From the NCBI GenBank assembly GCA_038503035.1, contig JAVSML010025157.1, positions 343,462 through 407,461 on the forward strand: a stretch of DNA of 64,000 nucleotides. The letters are read 5' to 3'. The position numbers and the translations under genes were made by a program. The stretch is from Crocodylus rhombifer (lineage: Eukaryota > Chordata > Crocodylia > Crocodylidae). Shown here in pieces: positions 47,601 through 58,299 of the stretch; position 1 is the stretch's first letter; every line of letters starts with the position of its first letter. The notes under the pieces are model-generated. The model saw only the letters and a list, made by a program, of their open reading frames with translations. It was not told where the DNA came from and did not search any database.

Positions 47601-50123
47601 TCATAGGATCCCAGCAAGATAAGCATCCAATTTACTCTTGAAGGTGTTCAGTGTAGGTGCTTGAACCACCTCCGCTGGCAGACTGTTCCAGACCTTGGGG
47701 GCTCGGACAGCAAAGAAATTCTTCCTTATGTCCAGCCTGAAACGGTCTTGCAGGAGTTTGTGAGTGTTCGACCTCGTCATCCCTTGGGGCGCTCTGGTGA
47801 ACAAATTTTCCCCCAGATCCTGGTGGTCACTCCTGATAAACTTATAGGTGGCCATCAGATCACCCCTGAGCCTACGCTTTTCCAGGCTAAAGAGTCCCAT
47901 GGCTCTCAGCCTGTCATCGTAAGATCTGTTTTCCTGACCTCTGATCATGCGCGTGGCTCTCCTCTGGACTCTCTCAAGCTTCTCCACATTCTTTTTGAAT
48001 TGTGGAGCCCAAGACTGGACGCAGTACTCCAGCTGCGGCCTCACCAAGGCCGAGTACAAGGGGAGAATGACGTCCCGGGATTTGCTCGAGAAGCATCTAT
48101 GGATGCAAGCCAGCATTTTGGTCGCTTTACTAGCCGCAGCATCGCATTGCAGGCTCATGTTCATCTTGTGGTCAATGATGACCCCCAAGTCTCTTTCTTC
48201 TGTAGTGCTATCCAACATAGCACTGCCGAGCCTATGAGGATGCTGCAGGTTTTTCCTCCCAAGGTGGAGAACCGTGCATTTTTCGGTGTTAAACACCATC
48301 GGGTTCTCGTCCGCCCATCTGCTGAGCTTGTCCAGGTCAGCCTGGATCACCCGCCTATCTTCTGGCGTGGATGCTTTGCCCCAAAGTTTGGTGTCATCGG
48401 CGAACTTGGCCAGTCCACTCCTGACTCCAATGTCCACATCGTTAATGAAGATGTTGAACAGGATGGGTCCCAGAACAGAGCCTTGAGGGACCCCACTGGT
48501 CACAGGGCACCACGATGAGTGACTGCCATCAATTACAACCCTCTGGGTCTGACCACGGAGCCAGTTTCCCAGCCAGCGGATCGTGGTGGAGCCAAGGCCA
48601 CAACTGGGCAGTTTGGCCAAGAGGTGATCATGGGATACCAGATCAAAGGCTTTTTTGAAGTCAAGATATATGACATCAATCTCTTCTCCCTTGTCCAGGT
48701 GATAGGTCCCTTGGTCATAGAAGGAAATGAGATTGGTCAAACAAGACCTACCCGCAACAAACCCATGCTGGCTATCCCTTAGGATGTTAGCCTGGGCCAG
48801 TCCCTCAAGGATGGCCTCCTTAATAAACTTTTCTAAGATCTTCCCCAGGATACAAGTCAGGCTAATGGGCCTGTAGTTAGCCGGATCCACTCTCCTCCCT
48901 TTCTTGAAGATTGGCACCACATTGGCCTTCTTCCAGTCTTCGGGCACTACACCAGAGCGCCAGGAGTTTTCAAAGATCCGTGCCAGGGGCTGGGCTATGA
49001 CGCTCGCCAGCTCCTCGAGTACCCTGGGGTGCAGATTGTCAGGGCTGGCTGACTTGAAGGTATCCAGCTGCTCAAGGTGTTCCTTCACGAGGTCAGCATT
49101 GATGGAGGGTAGGGGATCCCCCTCACCCAGATTTCCCTGCCCCATAGCAGGCATGGGCGTCCCATGGGACTGATGAAAGACTGACACAAAGTACCTATTT
49201 AATAGGTTGGCTTTTTCCTGGGCGTCAGTTGTCAGTTGCCCCATCTGGTTTAGCAGTGGTCCAACGTTGCCCTTGCTTTTCCTCCGGCTCCCCACATATC
49301 TGAAAAAGGACTTTTTGTTGTCCTTGATGCTTGAAGCTGGTTGGAGTTCAATTGCAGCCTTGGCTTTCCTGGTTTGCTCCCTGCAGGACCGGACCAGCGC
49401 AGAATAATCCTCCTTAGAGGTGAATCCCGTCCTCCATCCTTTGTAGGCTTTCCTTTTTAGCCGCAGGAGGTCCGCTAGGTCCCTGGAGAGCCAGGAGGGC
49501 TGCTGTGCCTTCTTGCTGCCTTTCCTCCGTGTTGGAATAGATTTAGCTTGTGCACTGAGGATCGCTTTCTTGAGAAGCAACCACTCTTCTTGAACTCCCA
49601 TCTCCCTGGGGTCATGGTCCCTGAGGGCCTGACCGACTAGCCTCTTGAGCTTGTCAAAGTCGGCTTTTCTGAAGTCAAGGACTTCTGTGTTGCTGACTGA
49701 CTTGCCAGCTTTACGGCAGATGGTGAAGGTGATCAGCTTGTGGTCGCTGTCACCCACCTTCCCATCGATCACTAGGTCGCCGATTAGGTCGTCCCCCGTA
49801 GCCAGTACCAGGTCAAGCAGCGCTTTGCCTCTCGTTGGCCCATAGACTTCTTGAGTCAGGTAGAGGTCATCCACGCACGAGAGAAAGCTTTGCGACCGCT
49901 CGGATTTTGCTGAGTGATCTTCCCACAAGATGTCTGGGTAATTGAAGTCACCCATGACAACCAAGGTCCTGGAGCAAGCGGCCTCAGTCAGTTCCCGGGC
50001 AAACTCCTGGTCAAGCTCAGGACTTTGAGTGGGAGGTCTGTAGTAGACTCCCACCGTTGTGTCCCCTGTGTCGTTTTTCCCACAAATTTTTACCCAGAGG
50101 GCATCCATGCCAGTCACCAACAT
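47601..50123 (-). CDS. CR1 ORF2: endonuclease C-terminal half plus reverse transcriptase, 840 codons open
   Basis: It nicks the target DNA and copies CR1 RNA by target-primed reverse transcription. Motifs by approximate residue: GDFNYPDILW at 58 and VGDSDHKLITF at 124 (apurinic-type endonuclease), VVPIFKKGRRVDPANYRPIS near 410, GFVAGRSCLTN near 455, YLDFKKAFDLVSHDHLL near 485, VPQGSVLGPILFN near 543, FADDTKLWG near 573 (both catalytic Asp present), and the conserved C-terminal part ending NTFKSKLDAYLAGIL. No internal stop. The ATG at 50123 lies inside the endonuclease, so the true protein starts upstream in another frame. This is a LINE protein, not a host gene. Confidence 0.88.
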   Translation of the reverse strand: MLVTGMDALWVKICGKNDTGDTTVGVYYRPPTQSPELDQEFARELTEAACSRTLVVMGDFNYPDILWEDHSAKSERSQSFLSCVDDLYLTQEVYGPTRGKALLDLVLATGDDLIGDLVIDGKVGDSDHKLITFTICRKAGKSVSNTEVLDFRKADFDKLKRLVGQALRDHDPREMGVQEEWLLLKKAILSAQAKSIPTRRKGSKKAQQPSWLSRDLADLLRLKRKAYKGWRTGFTSKEDYSALVRSCREQTRKAKAAIELQPASSIKDNKKSFFRYVGSRRKSKGNVGPLLNQMGQLTTDAQEKANLLNRYFVSVFHQSHGTPMPAMGQGNLGEGDPLPSINADLVKEHLEQLDTFKSASPDNLHPRVLEELASVIAQPLARIFENSWRSGVVPEDWKKANVVPIFKKGRRVDPANYRPISLTCILGKILEKFIKEAILEGLAQANILRDSQHGFVAGRSCLTNLISFYDQGTYHLDKGEEIDVIYLDFKKAFDLVSHDHLLAKLPSCGLGSTTIRWLGNWLRGQTQRVVIDGSHSSWCPVTSGVPQGSVLGPILFNIFINDVDIGVRSGLAKFADDTKLWGKASTPEDRRVIQADLDKLSRWADENPMVFNTEKCTVLHLGRKNLQHPHRLGSAMLDSTTEERDLGVIIDHKMNMSLQCDAAASKATKMLACIHRCFSSKSRDVILPLYSALVRPQLEYCVQSWAPQFKKNVEKLERVQRRATRMIRGQENRSYDDRLRAMGLFSLEKRRLRGDLMATYKFIRSDHQDLGENLFTRAPQGMTRSNTHKLLQDRFRLDIRKNFFAVRAPKVWNSLPAEVVQAPTLNTFKSKLDAYLAGIL

Positions 50124-50388
50124 CAGCTTGCAGGGACATGTAGCTTTCCTTCACATAGAGAGCTACACCCCCACCCCTTTTGTCAACACCATCCCTCCTG
50201 TACAGGGTATAGCCCTCTATACCCGTGGTCCAGTCATGGGTGGAGTCCCACCAGGTCTCCGTTATCCCAATGACGTCATAATTCTTTGCACTGAGCAGGA
50301 GGACAAGCTCCTCCTGCTTGTTACCCAGGCTCCTGGCATTAGTGTACAGGCAGGCAAGTGTGCCCTTAGGGGCTCTTGCCTTGCCCAC
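50017..50388 (-). pseudogene. CR1 ORF2 5' part (endonuclease N-terminus), frameshifted
   Basis: It encodes LYTNARSLGNKQEELV, VIGITETWWD (with the catalytic Glu) and YRRDGVDKRGGGVALYVKE, the N-terminal half of the endonuclease. About residue 90, near 50120, the reading must change by one base to continue into the 840-codon frame. The open frame begins at a GTG, so its real start lies further upstream. One small indel therefore separates this copy from an intact ORF2. Confidence 0.85.
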
Positions 50389-50504
50389 AGATTGTGCCAG
50401 GGCTGGGGCAGGGGTGGGCTCCCTTAAGTGCCTTGGTCTGCTGGCTTTGCAAGGGTCGCTCAGCGGGCCAGCAGTGGCAGTAATCCCCCCATCCCCCAGC
50501 GGGC

Positions 50505-51250
50505 TTAGTTTAAAGCCTGGTGGAGCAGGTCAGCCAGCCTGGCTGAGAAGAGCCTCCTCCCCAGGGGAGAGAGGTGGAGGCCATCTCTTCCCAGCAGCTT
50601 GCTGCCTCTCTGTCCAAAGAGCGGGCTGTGGTCATGGAAGCCAAAGCCTTCCTGATGACACCAGCTCCGCAGTCTTTGGTTCATTGCGTGGATCCTCCTC
50701 TCCCTCCTCAGCCCATAGTCCGAGACTGGGAGGATGGACGAAAACACCACCTGAGCTCCCAGACCCCTAAGCCCCGCTCCCAACTCCATGTAGTGCCTCA
50801 TGACCTGGCTGGGGGTGCTCCGAGCCATGTCATTGGTGCCCACGTGAATAAGAAGTATGGGGTAGTGGTCTGTGGGCCGGAGGAGCTGCGGGATCCTCTC
50901 CGCAATGTCTCGGATGTGGGCCCCCAGGAAGCAGCAGACTTCCCGGGCTAAGAGCGGCAGATTGCCCCCTCAGTGCCCCGCAGGATGGAGTCTCCGACAA
51001 CAAACACCTTTCGCTTTGACTTGGGAAGAGCGGGGCCAGTAGCTGTGGTTGAGCCTGGGTTGCCTGCGGGAGCTGGCAACTGAGCAGGCTCTGCTGGGGC
51101 TGCAAGAGGTGCTTGTATGGGAAAGTCTGGCCAGAGCTCAGAAAGGGGTTGAACTAGACATTCAAGAACCTCTGGAGGTCCCTGCAAGCCCAGTTTTCCT
51201 GCAGTTTCCTTCTCCTTCCCCACCTTCACCTCAGGCCCCCGCTCAGTCCT
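50505..51250 (-). pseudogene. CR1 ORF1 with SGNH/GDSL esterase domain, frameshifted
   Basis: ORF1 of CR1 elements is an RNA-binding partner protein with an esterase-like domain. Block I appears as VVGDSILRG (Gly-Asp-Ser codons at 50987-50995). Block III appears as HVGTNDMA (50829-50845). Block V appears as DGLHLS, the D..H pair of the catalytic triad (50574-50584). The upstream part is Pro/Gly/Glu-rich. Between block I and block III the frame changes near 50950, just after an in-frame stop, so this copy is broken. It ends LLHQALN at 50505. The N-terminus is not defined. Confidence 0.8.
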
Positions 51251-51668
51251 TTGGTGCCAGCCAAGTGCCAGGGTCTGGCCATACTCCCACCCCCCCCACA
51301 ACCCTCCCCCACTGGAAAAGCTTGGCAAGGCCCACTTCCTCCCCCTTCCAAGGACACCCCACTGAGGGCCGTGCAGGCCAGGGTGGGGGTTTAAAGCTCT
51401 CCCCAATCACACTCATGCTGCCATGGCCTGGCCACCCTCCCACCCCACTCAGCTTCCCTGCAGCCTTACAGCCACTGCCAAAGGGAAGAGTGGGCTCACT
51501 CTAGCACCACCCAGCTTCTAGTCTTAGCCACTGCAGGCATATGGCTGCATTTCCAGAATCAAAAGTAAACATCTATTCACTTGCTTCTCAGTTCAATCTA
51601 TGCAGGTTAGACTAAGCTGCAAAGTTTGAATCTATTCAGGATCAGGCTTCTTGAATATCTGTACTTAG
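51251..51668 (+). repeat. GC-rich dispersed repeat, copy 2
   Basis: Partner of 17690-18250 in the same orientation: shared GGGTTTAAAGC, CTTAGCCACTGCAGGCA, GGCTGCATTTCC, ATCAAAAGT and the end ATCTGTACTTAGTC. The left boundary with the CR1 is uncertain. Confidence 0.55.
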
Positions 51669-52530
51669 TCTAGGTACTGCCCTGCCTTCTGCCAGACTTC
51701 AGATTAATAGAGGTAATTACCTATATTTTATCATATATGCCAGTAAAATGATCCAAAAGCATTCCAAGTCCAGCATTTCTAAATTATCAATTACTCAAAA
51801 TCAGGTTTGACACTGAGCAGCACCTGCTCCTCTTCTGTCCTGCTAGCCTTCTGTAAGAGTGTATATCTAGTGTTTTAATATTCCCATCACACGAATCCCA
51901 TCTATAGCTAAATATTTCTTTTAATTTCTTAGCATTTGTTAGCTGCATAATCAAAGGATCACTTTTCTCTATACCCATTTATGATTTCTATTTATGACAC
52001 CTGGTATGAGACCAATCACATTCCAAGTATACTCTGGCATGTCTAACCTCATACTTCAGTATGAACTTAATTTTTCTTACCACTACTTTAAAAAATGTTT
52101 AGAGCTAGAATCAATCATTACAATTGCAGTTTTCAAACATCATGAAATCTTAACAAAGTATTGTAGACTGACTGGATCACGCCATAATTAAACAGGAGGA
52201 AAAGAGCAAGGTAGTGATTAGAATTACCCAGTTTTAGAATAAGCTCTAGCCTCAAAAGAGAAAAACTGGCATCGCGGAATTCCATCCTTATTACCTCCAA
52301 TGATTTTCATATTGTATTGGACTCAACTTTCAAGTAAAATAGCATTTTCCAATTGCCAGTGGGTGGGTTGACTGAAATCAAAATTATTTAAGTCACCAAT
52401 TTGTAACAGTGATTTAATTCAGCAAACATGAAATTTTGATTTAAGTAACTGATTTTATTTTATTTTTTCTATTTGTACTATTGAGTTACTTTCTTAAAGA
52501 AAGGTTCACTCTCACTGGTTGGTATTATAT
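51669..52530. other. AT-rich intron, no recognised feature
   Basis: No gene or clear repeat seen. Confidence 0.5.
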
Positions 52531-53588
52531 GTAAAACAAAGGATGCAAAAAAGGCTGAAGTGCTCAATGACTCTTTTGCCTCAGTTTCACAAGCAAGGTC
52601 AGCTCCCAGACTACTGCACCAAGCAGTAATTTGGGGAAGAGTTGAGCAGCCCTCAGTGGTGAAAGGACAGGTTAGGGACTACTTAGGAAAGATGGATGTG
52701 CATAAGTCCATGGGCTGAACAGGATACACCTGAGAGGAAAGAGGGAGTTGGCCGATGTGATTGCAGAGCCATTAGCTACCATCTTTGAAAACTCATGGTG
52801 ATTGGGAAAAGTCCTGGATGATTGGAAAAGGGCAGACATAGTGCCCATCTTTAAGAAAGGTTTAAAAAGGAGGATCCAGGGAACTACAGCCATCAGCTTC
52901 ACCTCAGTCCCTGGAAAAATCATGGAGCAGATCCTCAAGGAATTCATTTTTAAGCATTTGGAAGAGAAAAAGGTGATTAGGAACAGTCAGCACGGATTCA
53001 CCAAGGGCAAATTACGCCTGATCAACCTGACTGCCTTCCATGATGAGATGACTTGCTCTGTAGATGGGGTGTGAACAGTGGATGTGATATACTTTGATTT
53101 TAGCAAGCTTTTGATCTGGTCTCCTACAACATTCTTGCAGGCAAGCTAAGGAAGTATGGGTTGGATGAATGGACTGTAAGGTGGATAGAAAACTGGCTGG
53201 AGTATCGGGCTCAGAGAATAATAGAGTCCCAGATGAAAGGGGACCCAATAACAGCCTTCAACTACCTGAAGTGGGGTTCAAAAGAGAATGGACCTAGACT
53301 GTTCTTAGTGGTGGCAGATGACAGAACAAGGGGCAAGGGTCTCAAGTTGCAGCAAGGGAAGTTTAAGTTAGATATTAGGAAGAATTCTCTCACTAGGAGG
53401 GTAGTTAAACACTGAAACAGGTCACCCAGAGAGGTGGCAGAATCTCCATCCTTGGAGGTTTTCAAAGTCTGGCTAGACAAAGCCTTGGCTGGGATGAACT
53501 AGTTGGGGATGGTCCTGCTTCGAGCAGGGGGTTGGGCTAAATGACCTCCCGAGGTCCCTTCCAACCCTAACTTTCTATGATTCTATGA
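52531..53588 (+). mobile_element. CR1 LINE with internal deletion
   Basis: A different CR1 subfamily: IVPIFKKGLKRRIQG, then [14 protein letters not shown] and LINLTAFHDEMT in ORF2. At about 53225 it jumps from WLEYRAQRIIES straight into the 3' region, so the RT core with the FADD box is deleted. The 3' end is CTTTCTATGATTCTATGAG, with two ATTCTATG-type terminal units. The same subfamily occurs at 62055-64000. Confidence 0.85.
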
Positions 53589-53959
53589 GCATGCCCATAA
53601 AACACCTGACCTATATTGGGTAAACAAACTGAAGGGAACCTTTTTACTTATTTATCTATTTAAAAATTTTTATTAAAAAAAACCAAAACACACAATTATC
53701 ACTCTACACTTACAAAACTACAATATTGAGCATTCTTGTTTTACCAAGACTTCATAGTAACAAAACTACATCGCAAAAATATACAGCTACATACAGTATA
53801 TTAAACCCTTAAAACTACATCAACTTCCCACAAAAAACAACCCTTAAAGAAACCTCTTTCTTTGTACAGAACCCCATGAAAAAAAGGTTACCTCAGTAAC
53901 CACCCGAAACTCTGACTCTCCCATCAGTCTTCTCTGTTCATTTAACGAAAGAAGTGTGT

Positions 53960-54690
53960 CCAGTCCTTTTTCCTCCACTTCTCCACTTCTTCCTCTCCAA
54001 TCCTTTCATTTTCCCGATCAATGTAGTATTTCAGTTCATGGAGCCCCAGCTTCAGACACTATTTTTCAGTGAAAGCCAGCCCCTTAAACATCCAGGTTTC
54101 CTACTTTCCAAAAACTAGTTCTAATGCAAGTGAAGGAAGTCCTTAATAACACTTCTTCTGATCCCTTTGGTATTAGTCCATATAGTACCAGCTCCTGCAC
54201 TAATGATAGATTTATTTTGGTGATATTCCTTTCCCACGCCTGCTTGGCATATATGTACACTCCTAAAACATGTCCCACAGCTCTTCCTCAGGCACCTTGA
54301 TGAGCTTGTCAAGCCCCATCTGTTTTGCACTTCTCTCACCAGCAAGATATTTTTTTACAATCATCCATGCTAGGTTAGCACATTCACCTTTTAGTTGTTT
54401 ATCCGCCACCGCTCCCCACATCTTCACTTGTCTTTCTGTGAAATTTCCCACTGGCACCAACCTGTGTCTCCACCTTACCGCTTTCAATTTGTTATGACCC
54501 TTCAGGACCTCCAGCCCTACCTTCCCTTTTTTGCCTCTGCATGAATCCATCCTGATGTAATGAATCAGTGGCTGCCATGCCCACACACTCTTCAAAGAGG
54601 TCCGATGCACTCACTTCCTCAAAACTGCAGCTGCATGAAATTGGGAGATATGTGGCGTTTTCCCCTCTCCCTCTGTTACCGCCTTGCATA
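53960..54690 (-). pseudogene. Tx1-like LINE ORF2, C-terminal region
   Basis: On the minus strand the reading includes VWAWQPLIHYIRMDSCRG, MWGAVADKQLKGECANLAW and DKLIKVPEEELWDMF (54263-54610), then LWDMFRSVHICQAGVGKEY in another frame. The layout fits the region after the RT in L1/Tx1-type proteins. Several frames are needed, so it is broken. Confidence 0.5.
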
Positions 54691-55599
54691 TTGCACTTAC
54701 ATATTTCTCATAGACGAACAATCCCAAGTCTGGCAATCTCCATCCCACCATTTCTCTTGCTTTGTACAGTTCAGCTCTATCCAGCCTCTGTCCTTTGGCA
54801 TTTCAGAAAAAACACACATATTCCCCTCTGTATGTTTGCTCTCTGTGCCACATCAGTGGGAATACAATTCCCATATACAGAATAATTGGCAGTCGCACAG
54901 GTTTAAACGTTGTCACTATTCTGGCAAAAGACAGTGTCCTTCTGGATCATAACTAAAGGACTGGCTGTAGCCTTGCTATCAACTTTTCCCATGTTGTACC
55001 ATCTTTCCCTTTGGCGCCCATCAGGATCCGTAGCACTCCGATTTCTCTCTCATTTGCAGGCTCAACTTCTGCAACTCCCTCCAATTCCCCACTCCCATTA
55101 TCATGCTTTTTGACCTATTTTAATTCCTCCATAGCTTTTCCATACTCTGATGTATGTTTTAGCACCTTTTCCAATGAAAGTCTATTTTTAACTACTATAT
55201 TTATATCACCCATGTATAGTACACATTTCACCTCACCCCCTAACGGTATCTTTACCCCACTAATGACCTTGTCTTTTCTTATTCTTTGTGCTAATGGTTC
55301 CCATCACACACACAAACAGTAGTAGTGACAAGGATCATCCCTGTCTCACCAATGTATGGATTTTAAAGGCCCCACTTAGGTGCCTGTTAATTTGGACTTG
55401 ACTCTACTTCTCTATACAATAACCTTATCCAACATATAAATATCTCTGTAAACCCCATTTTTCCTAGCACCTTGAATATTTGGTCATGACCCACTGTGTC
55501 ATATATTTTTTCTAAATCTAGATTTGCTATAACTATGTTTTGTTTTCCTCTCTCGGATGTGGGACAGCATCTCTGATCACTCTGATAGTTTGGCGATCC

Positions 55600-56115
55600 T
55601 TTTACCATGGGGCAGGCAAAGTCCTGCCCACATTGGGCTAGTGGCAGACTCCATTCCTCAGCAGCCCCTACCTGTGTTGCTGTGCCCAGTTTCCACAGAG
55701 ACTCTAGCAGCAGCAATGCCATGACAGTGTGGGGCCAGGGTTTCCATAGAAACCAGTTCCAGCAGTGCTGGCAAGGCATACAGCTGGGCAGGGAGCTGCT
55801 CCAGGGCTGGGATATTGCGGTGGTCACACTGTGGTCCAGAACTGACTACACACCCCAGGAACACCCCAGTGATCCACTGCCTGCACACCACGGGCAGGGA
55901 ATCATAGCTCTGCACTAGCTTTGAACCATGCTGTCCCCACAGGAAGACCTTACCATGGGCCACAGAGCCCCTCCCCTCACAGCCATATACCCTGCCAGCA
56001 CTGTTGGGGCTGATCTCCATGGAAACCCTAGCTCTGTGCTGTCACAGCACTACTGCGAGGTGCTAGGAAATGGAGTCTGGCTGCTGGGTGGATCCACCAT
56101 TTCACACACTCCTGT
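55600..56115. mobile_element. Unclassified GC-rich insertion inside the Tx1-like RT
   Basis: About 515 bp interrupt the RT reading between HEDQVCT and the RVIRDAV block. It contains three X-box-like palindromes, at 55689-55702, 55739-55754 and 56013-56026. No inverted ends or target duplication were fixed, so the edges are approximate to about 15 bp. Confidence 0.5.
55739..55754. promoter_or_regulatory. RFX X-box-like palindrome
   Basis: GGTTTCCATAGAAACC is a near-perfect 16-bp inverted repeat matching the RFX/EF-C X-box. Two looser matches flank it in the same insertion: GTTTCCACAGAGAC (55689-55702) and ATCTCCATGGAAAC (56013-56026). Binding is an inference. Confidence 0.4.
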
Positions 56116-56768
56116 TCTACCTGGTATGTGCATACTTGGTCTTCATGTATTATCTTCTGCAGTTTTTCCTCATCCTCAGTGTCTTAGCCATTAACTTATA
56201 GTCCATATTAAGGAGCATATAATCAGTCCCCAATTTTTCAGGAGTTCCTTCTTCTCTTTTTTGAAGAATAAGATCACAATGCCTCTTGTAAAATCTTTCC
56301 CTGCATCTCCTGTTTCCATTATTTCTTCAGATACTTCCACTATATCCTTCCCTACCCATGCCCAAAACTTCTTGTAAAAATGTCATAGGCAGTCAGTCAT
56401 CTGTTCCTGGTGATTTCCCTCTTTTAAAAGGTTTTTAAACAGTCTTCTACTTCTTCCATCTTCTTTGCTTCCTCCTCCTCTTCAATCTCTTCCAAAAAAA
56501 AAATTTCATCTTCTTCCTGTCTACTTCTTTTGGTAAAGCTGTTCTTAAAAAAATCTTCTCATCACCTCCAACACCTCCCCCTGCTTTCCCACCCAGGCAC
56601 AAACTTCTTTCTGTACTGCTTTAAATTCTCCTTTTGCTGCCTTCATTCTCAGCATAAAAATATTGGGACCACTCTTCATTTTCTCCCACACAAAGTCCTT
56701 GTGCTAAAAACATTTTCTCTAGTCTTTCTTTTAAACCAGGTTTCTAACTCATCTTGTTTCTTCTAGCC

Positions 56769-56945
56769 CAAAGGTAGGCAGAATATGGTCTGCAGGCCAA
56801 ATCTGGGGGCAAGGGGAGGGAGTTTGGGTCCCAAGATGATGACCAGGGGACAAGGCAACTGTCAGGGGGCTGGGCTACCAATGTGGCCCTCAAAAGCTCA
56901 AACCTCATTAAGCAGCTCTCCAGCCGAAATTATTGCCTGCCCCTG
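56769..56945. mobile_element. hAT MITE with 8-bp target duplication
   Basis: It begins CAAAGGTAGGCAGAATATGG and ends ATTATTGCCTGCCCCTG, inverted partners (the right end reversed is CAGGGGCAGGCAATAAT). Flanks are TTCTAGCC (56761-56768) and TTCTAGCT (56946-56953), 7 of 8 matching. Length 177 bp. It interrupts the Tx1-like LINE. Confidence 0.8.
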
Positions 56946-57398
56946 TTCTAGCTTTTCTTGTACCAGTCTTCATTCTGTGGCTTCCTTTAGCAGCTCCTGC
57001 ATCTTTCTTCGTGGCTTAGCTCTTTCTTTCTTTTCTCTAAGCATTCAGCCTTCCTTCCTGAAGAATTCTCCTGTCCTCTTCTTCATCATCATCCACCATT
57101 CTTTGGTACTCCCGAAATATTTCTTCAGTGATCCCCACCCCTCGGACTGCCTCATGTATGCTTGATATAACCCTTCATTTTGTAATAGCTGACATTTAAC
57201 TTTCACAGTCCCTTCCCTCTCATGCAGCTCTTACCAAGACACATTTTCCACCATCAGCATCTGATGATCTCTAAAAGCCATAGTTTTTTTCTTCCTTATT
57301 TCTACTTTTGATAGAAGCACAGAGTCAATTCTTGAGTGTTTCTTCCCACTAGTGAAAACTTTCTTCTCTACCCACACATCTCTTAGCAACTTTTTTTT

Positions 57399-57632
57399 TT
57401 AATTATATTTGTTAACAGTCTGGATGAGCTGTCTAAAGCTCCATTTCCCCCTTTCCATTCTGTCGCTCATTTCAATTATACAATTGAAATCTTCCGCTAT
57501 TATGCATGGTCTTCCTCCGACCATGTAAACTGCTAGCTTTCTAAGCAGTGCATTCCTTCCCTCCCTCTTCAGTGCACATACATTGAAAATGTCTAATTTT
57601 GTTCCCCTGACTGATAGTATCATTTGTTGCAA
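57399..57632 (-). pseudogene. Tx1-like LINE endonuclease fragment
   Basis: On the minus strand it reads RGTKLDIFNVCALKREGRNA, then LLRKLAVYMVGGRPCIIAED and FNCII, the apurinic endonuclease core of L1/Tx1-type LINEs. The GDFN motif has become EDFN. Adjacent endonuclease sequence extends to about 57770 in other frames. Confidence 0.7.
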
Positions 57633-58299
57633 TCTGCCACTGATGACTACTATCTGCTTTGCTCTAAACTCTGGGTTCTTGAATAATATTGCTACCTCTG
57701 CTGCTTTGTTCTCATTTTTCCCTGACCACCAGGATGGTCCCTATTTAAGACTCATTTGTGCTATTGCTTGAGGTGGTTGACCTTTCCCTTCTTCACTCAC
57801 ATTCCTGTAGCCTTTGCAAGCTTCTGGATCATTTTCACATGTAGGAAGGCTTGCATATTCCCACCTCCTTACCACTTCCCACCTTCTTGTCCCCACTCCA
57901 GGCTGGCACACAGAGGCATTAGTAACAGAAAACTGTTCTCCAGCTCTTCCTCCAACTCACCTTCCTTATCATCAGGTTTCTTCCTCCTGGTCTTCAGCCC
58001 CTGGCTTATCTCTCTCTGTTCTCTCTTGCTCCACCTCCACTTTTGTTTTTTTGTAGCGTGTCTTCTTCCCTCCCCGCCCTCACCTCCATGTCTGACTTGT
58101 TTTCTGTTCCTGCTTTCCTTTCCATTCTGCCTATCTCCTCCTGTGCTACCTCAAACACAGGATTTCTGCCCCCTTCCTTCTCTGTTCCACTTTCCTGCAG
58201 GGTTTCTTCCCCCATTTCTACAAGTGTCCAACTCCTCCTCTCCTCCGTGCTTTGCTGTTCCTCAGGGGGTCTGACTATACTTGCAAAGGCTTTGGGGCA

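Larger units (their letters stand above)
47512..51250 (-). mobile_element. Nearly full-length CR1 LINE
   Basis: About 3.7 kb with both ORFs in CR1 order on the minus strand: ORF1 (about 51250-50505), ORF2 endonuclease (50388-about 49700) and reverse transcriptase (to 47601), then an 87-bp 3' UTR ending TGATGTCTATGAAATCTATA. ORF2 from 50123 on is uninterrupted. I see only one frameshift in ORF2 and one in ORF1. The 5' end is uncertain because it merges with a GC-rich repeat. This is the youngest-looking LINE in the window. Confidence 0.88.
55387..56560 (-). pseudogene. Tx1-like LINE reverse transcriptase, split
   Basis: The upstream half (about 56560-56115) includes a MDYKLMAKTLRMRK block and HEDQ just before an insertion. 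The downstream half (55600-55387) reads RVIRDAV, then RGKQNIVIANLDLEKIYDTV, GHDQIFKVLGKMGF and WIRLLYREVESS. This is the L1/Tx1-type RT signature (LDLEKAYD) and differs clearly from CR1. The two halves belong together once the GC-rich insertion is disregarded. The YADD region was not identified. Confidence 0.65.
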
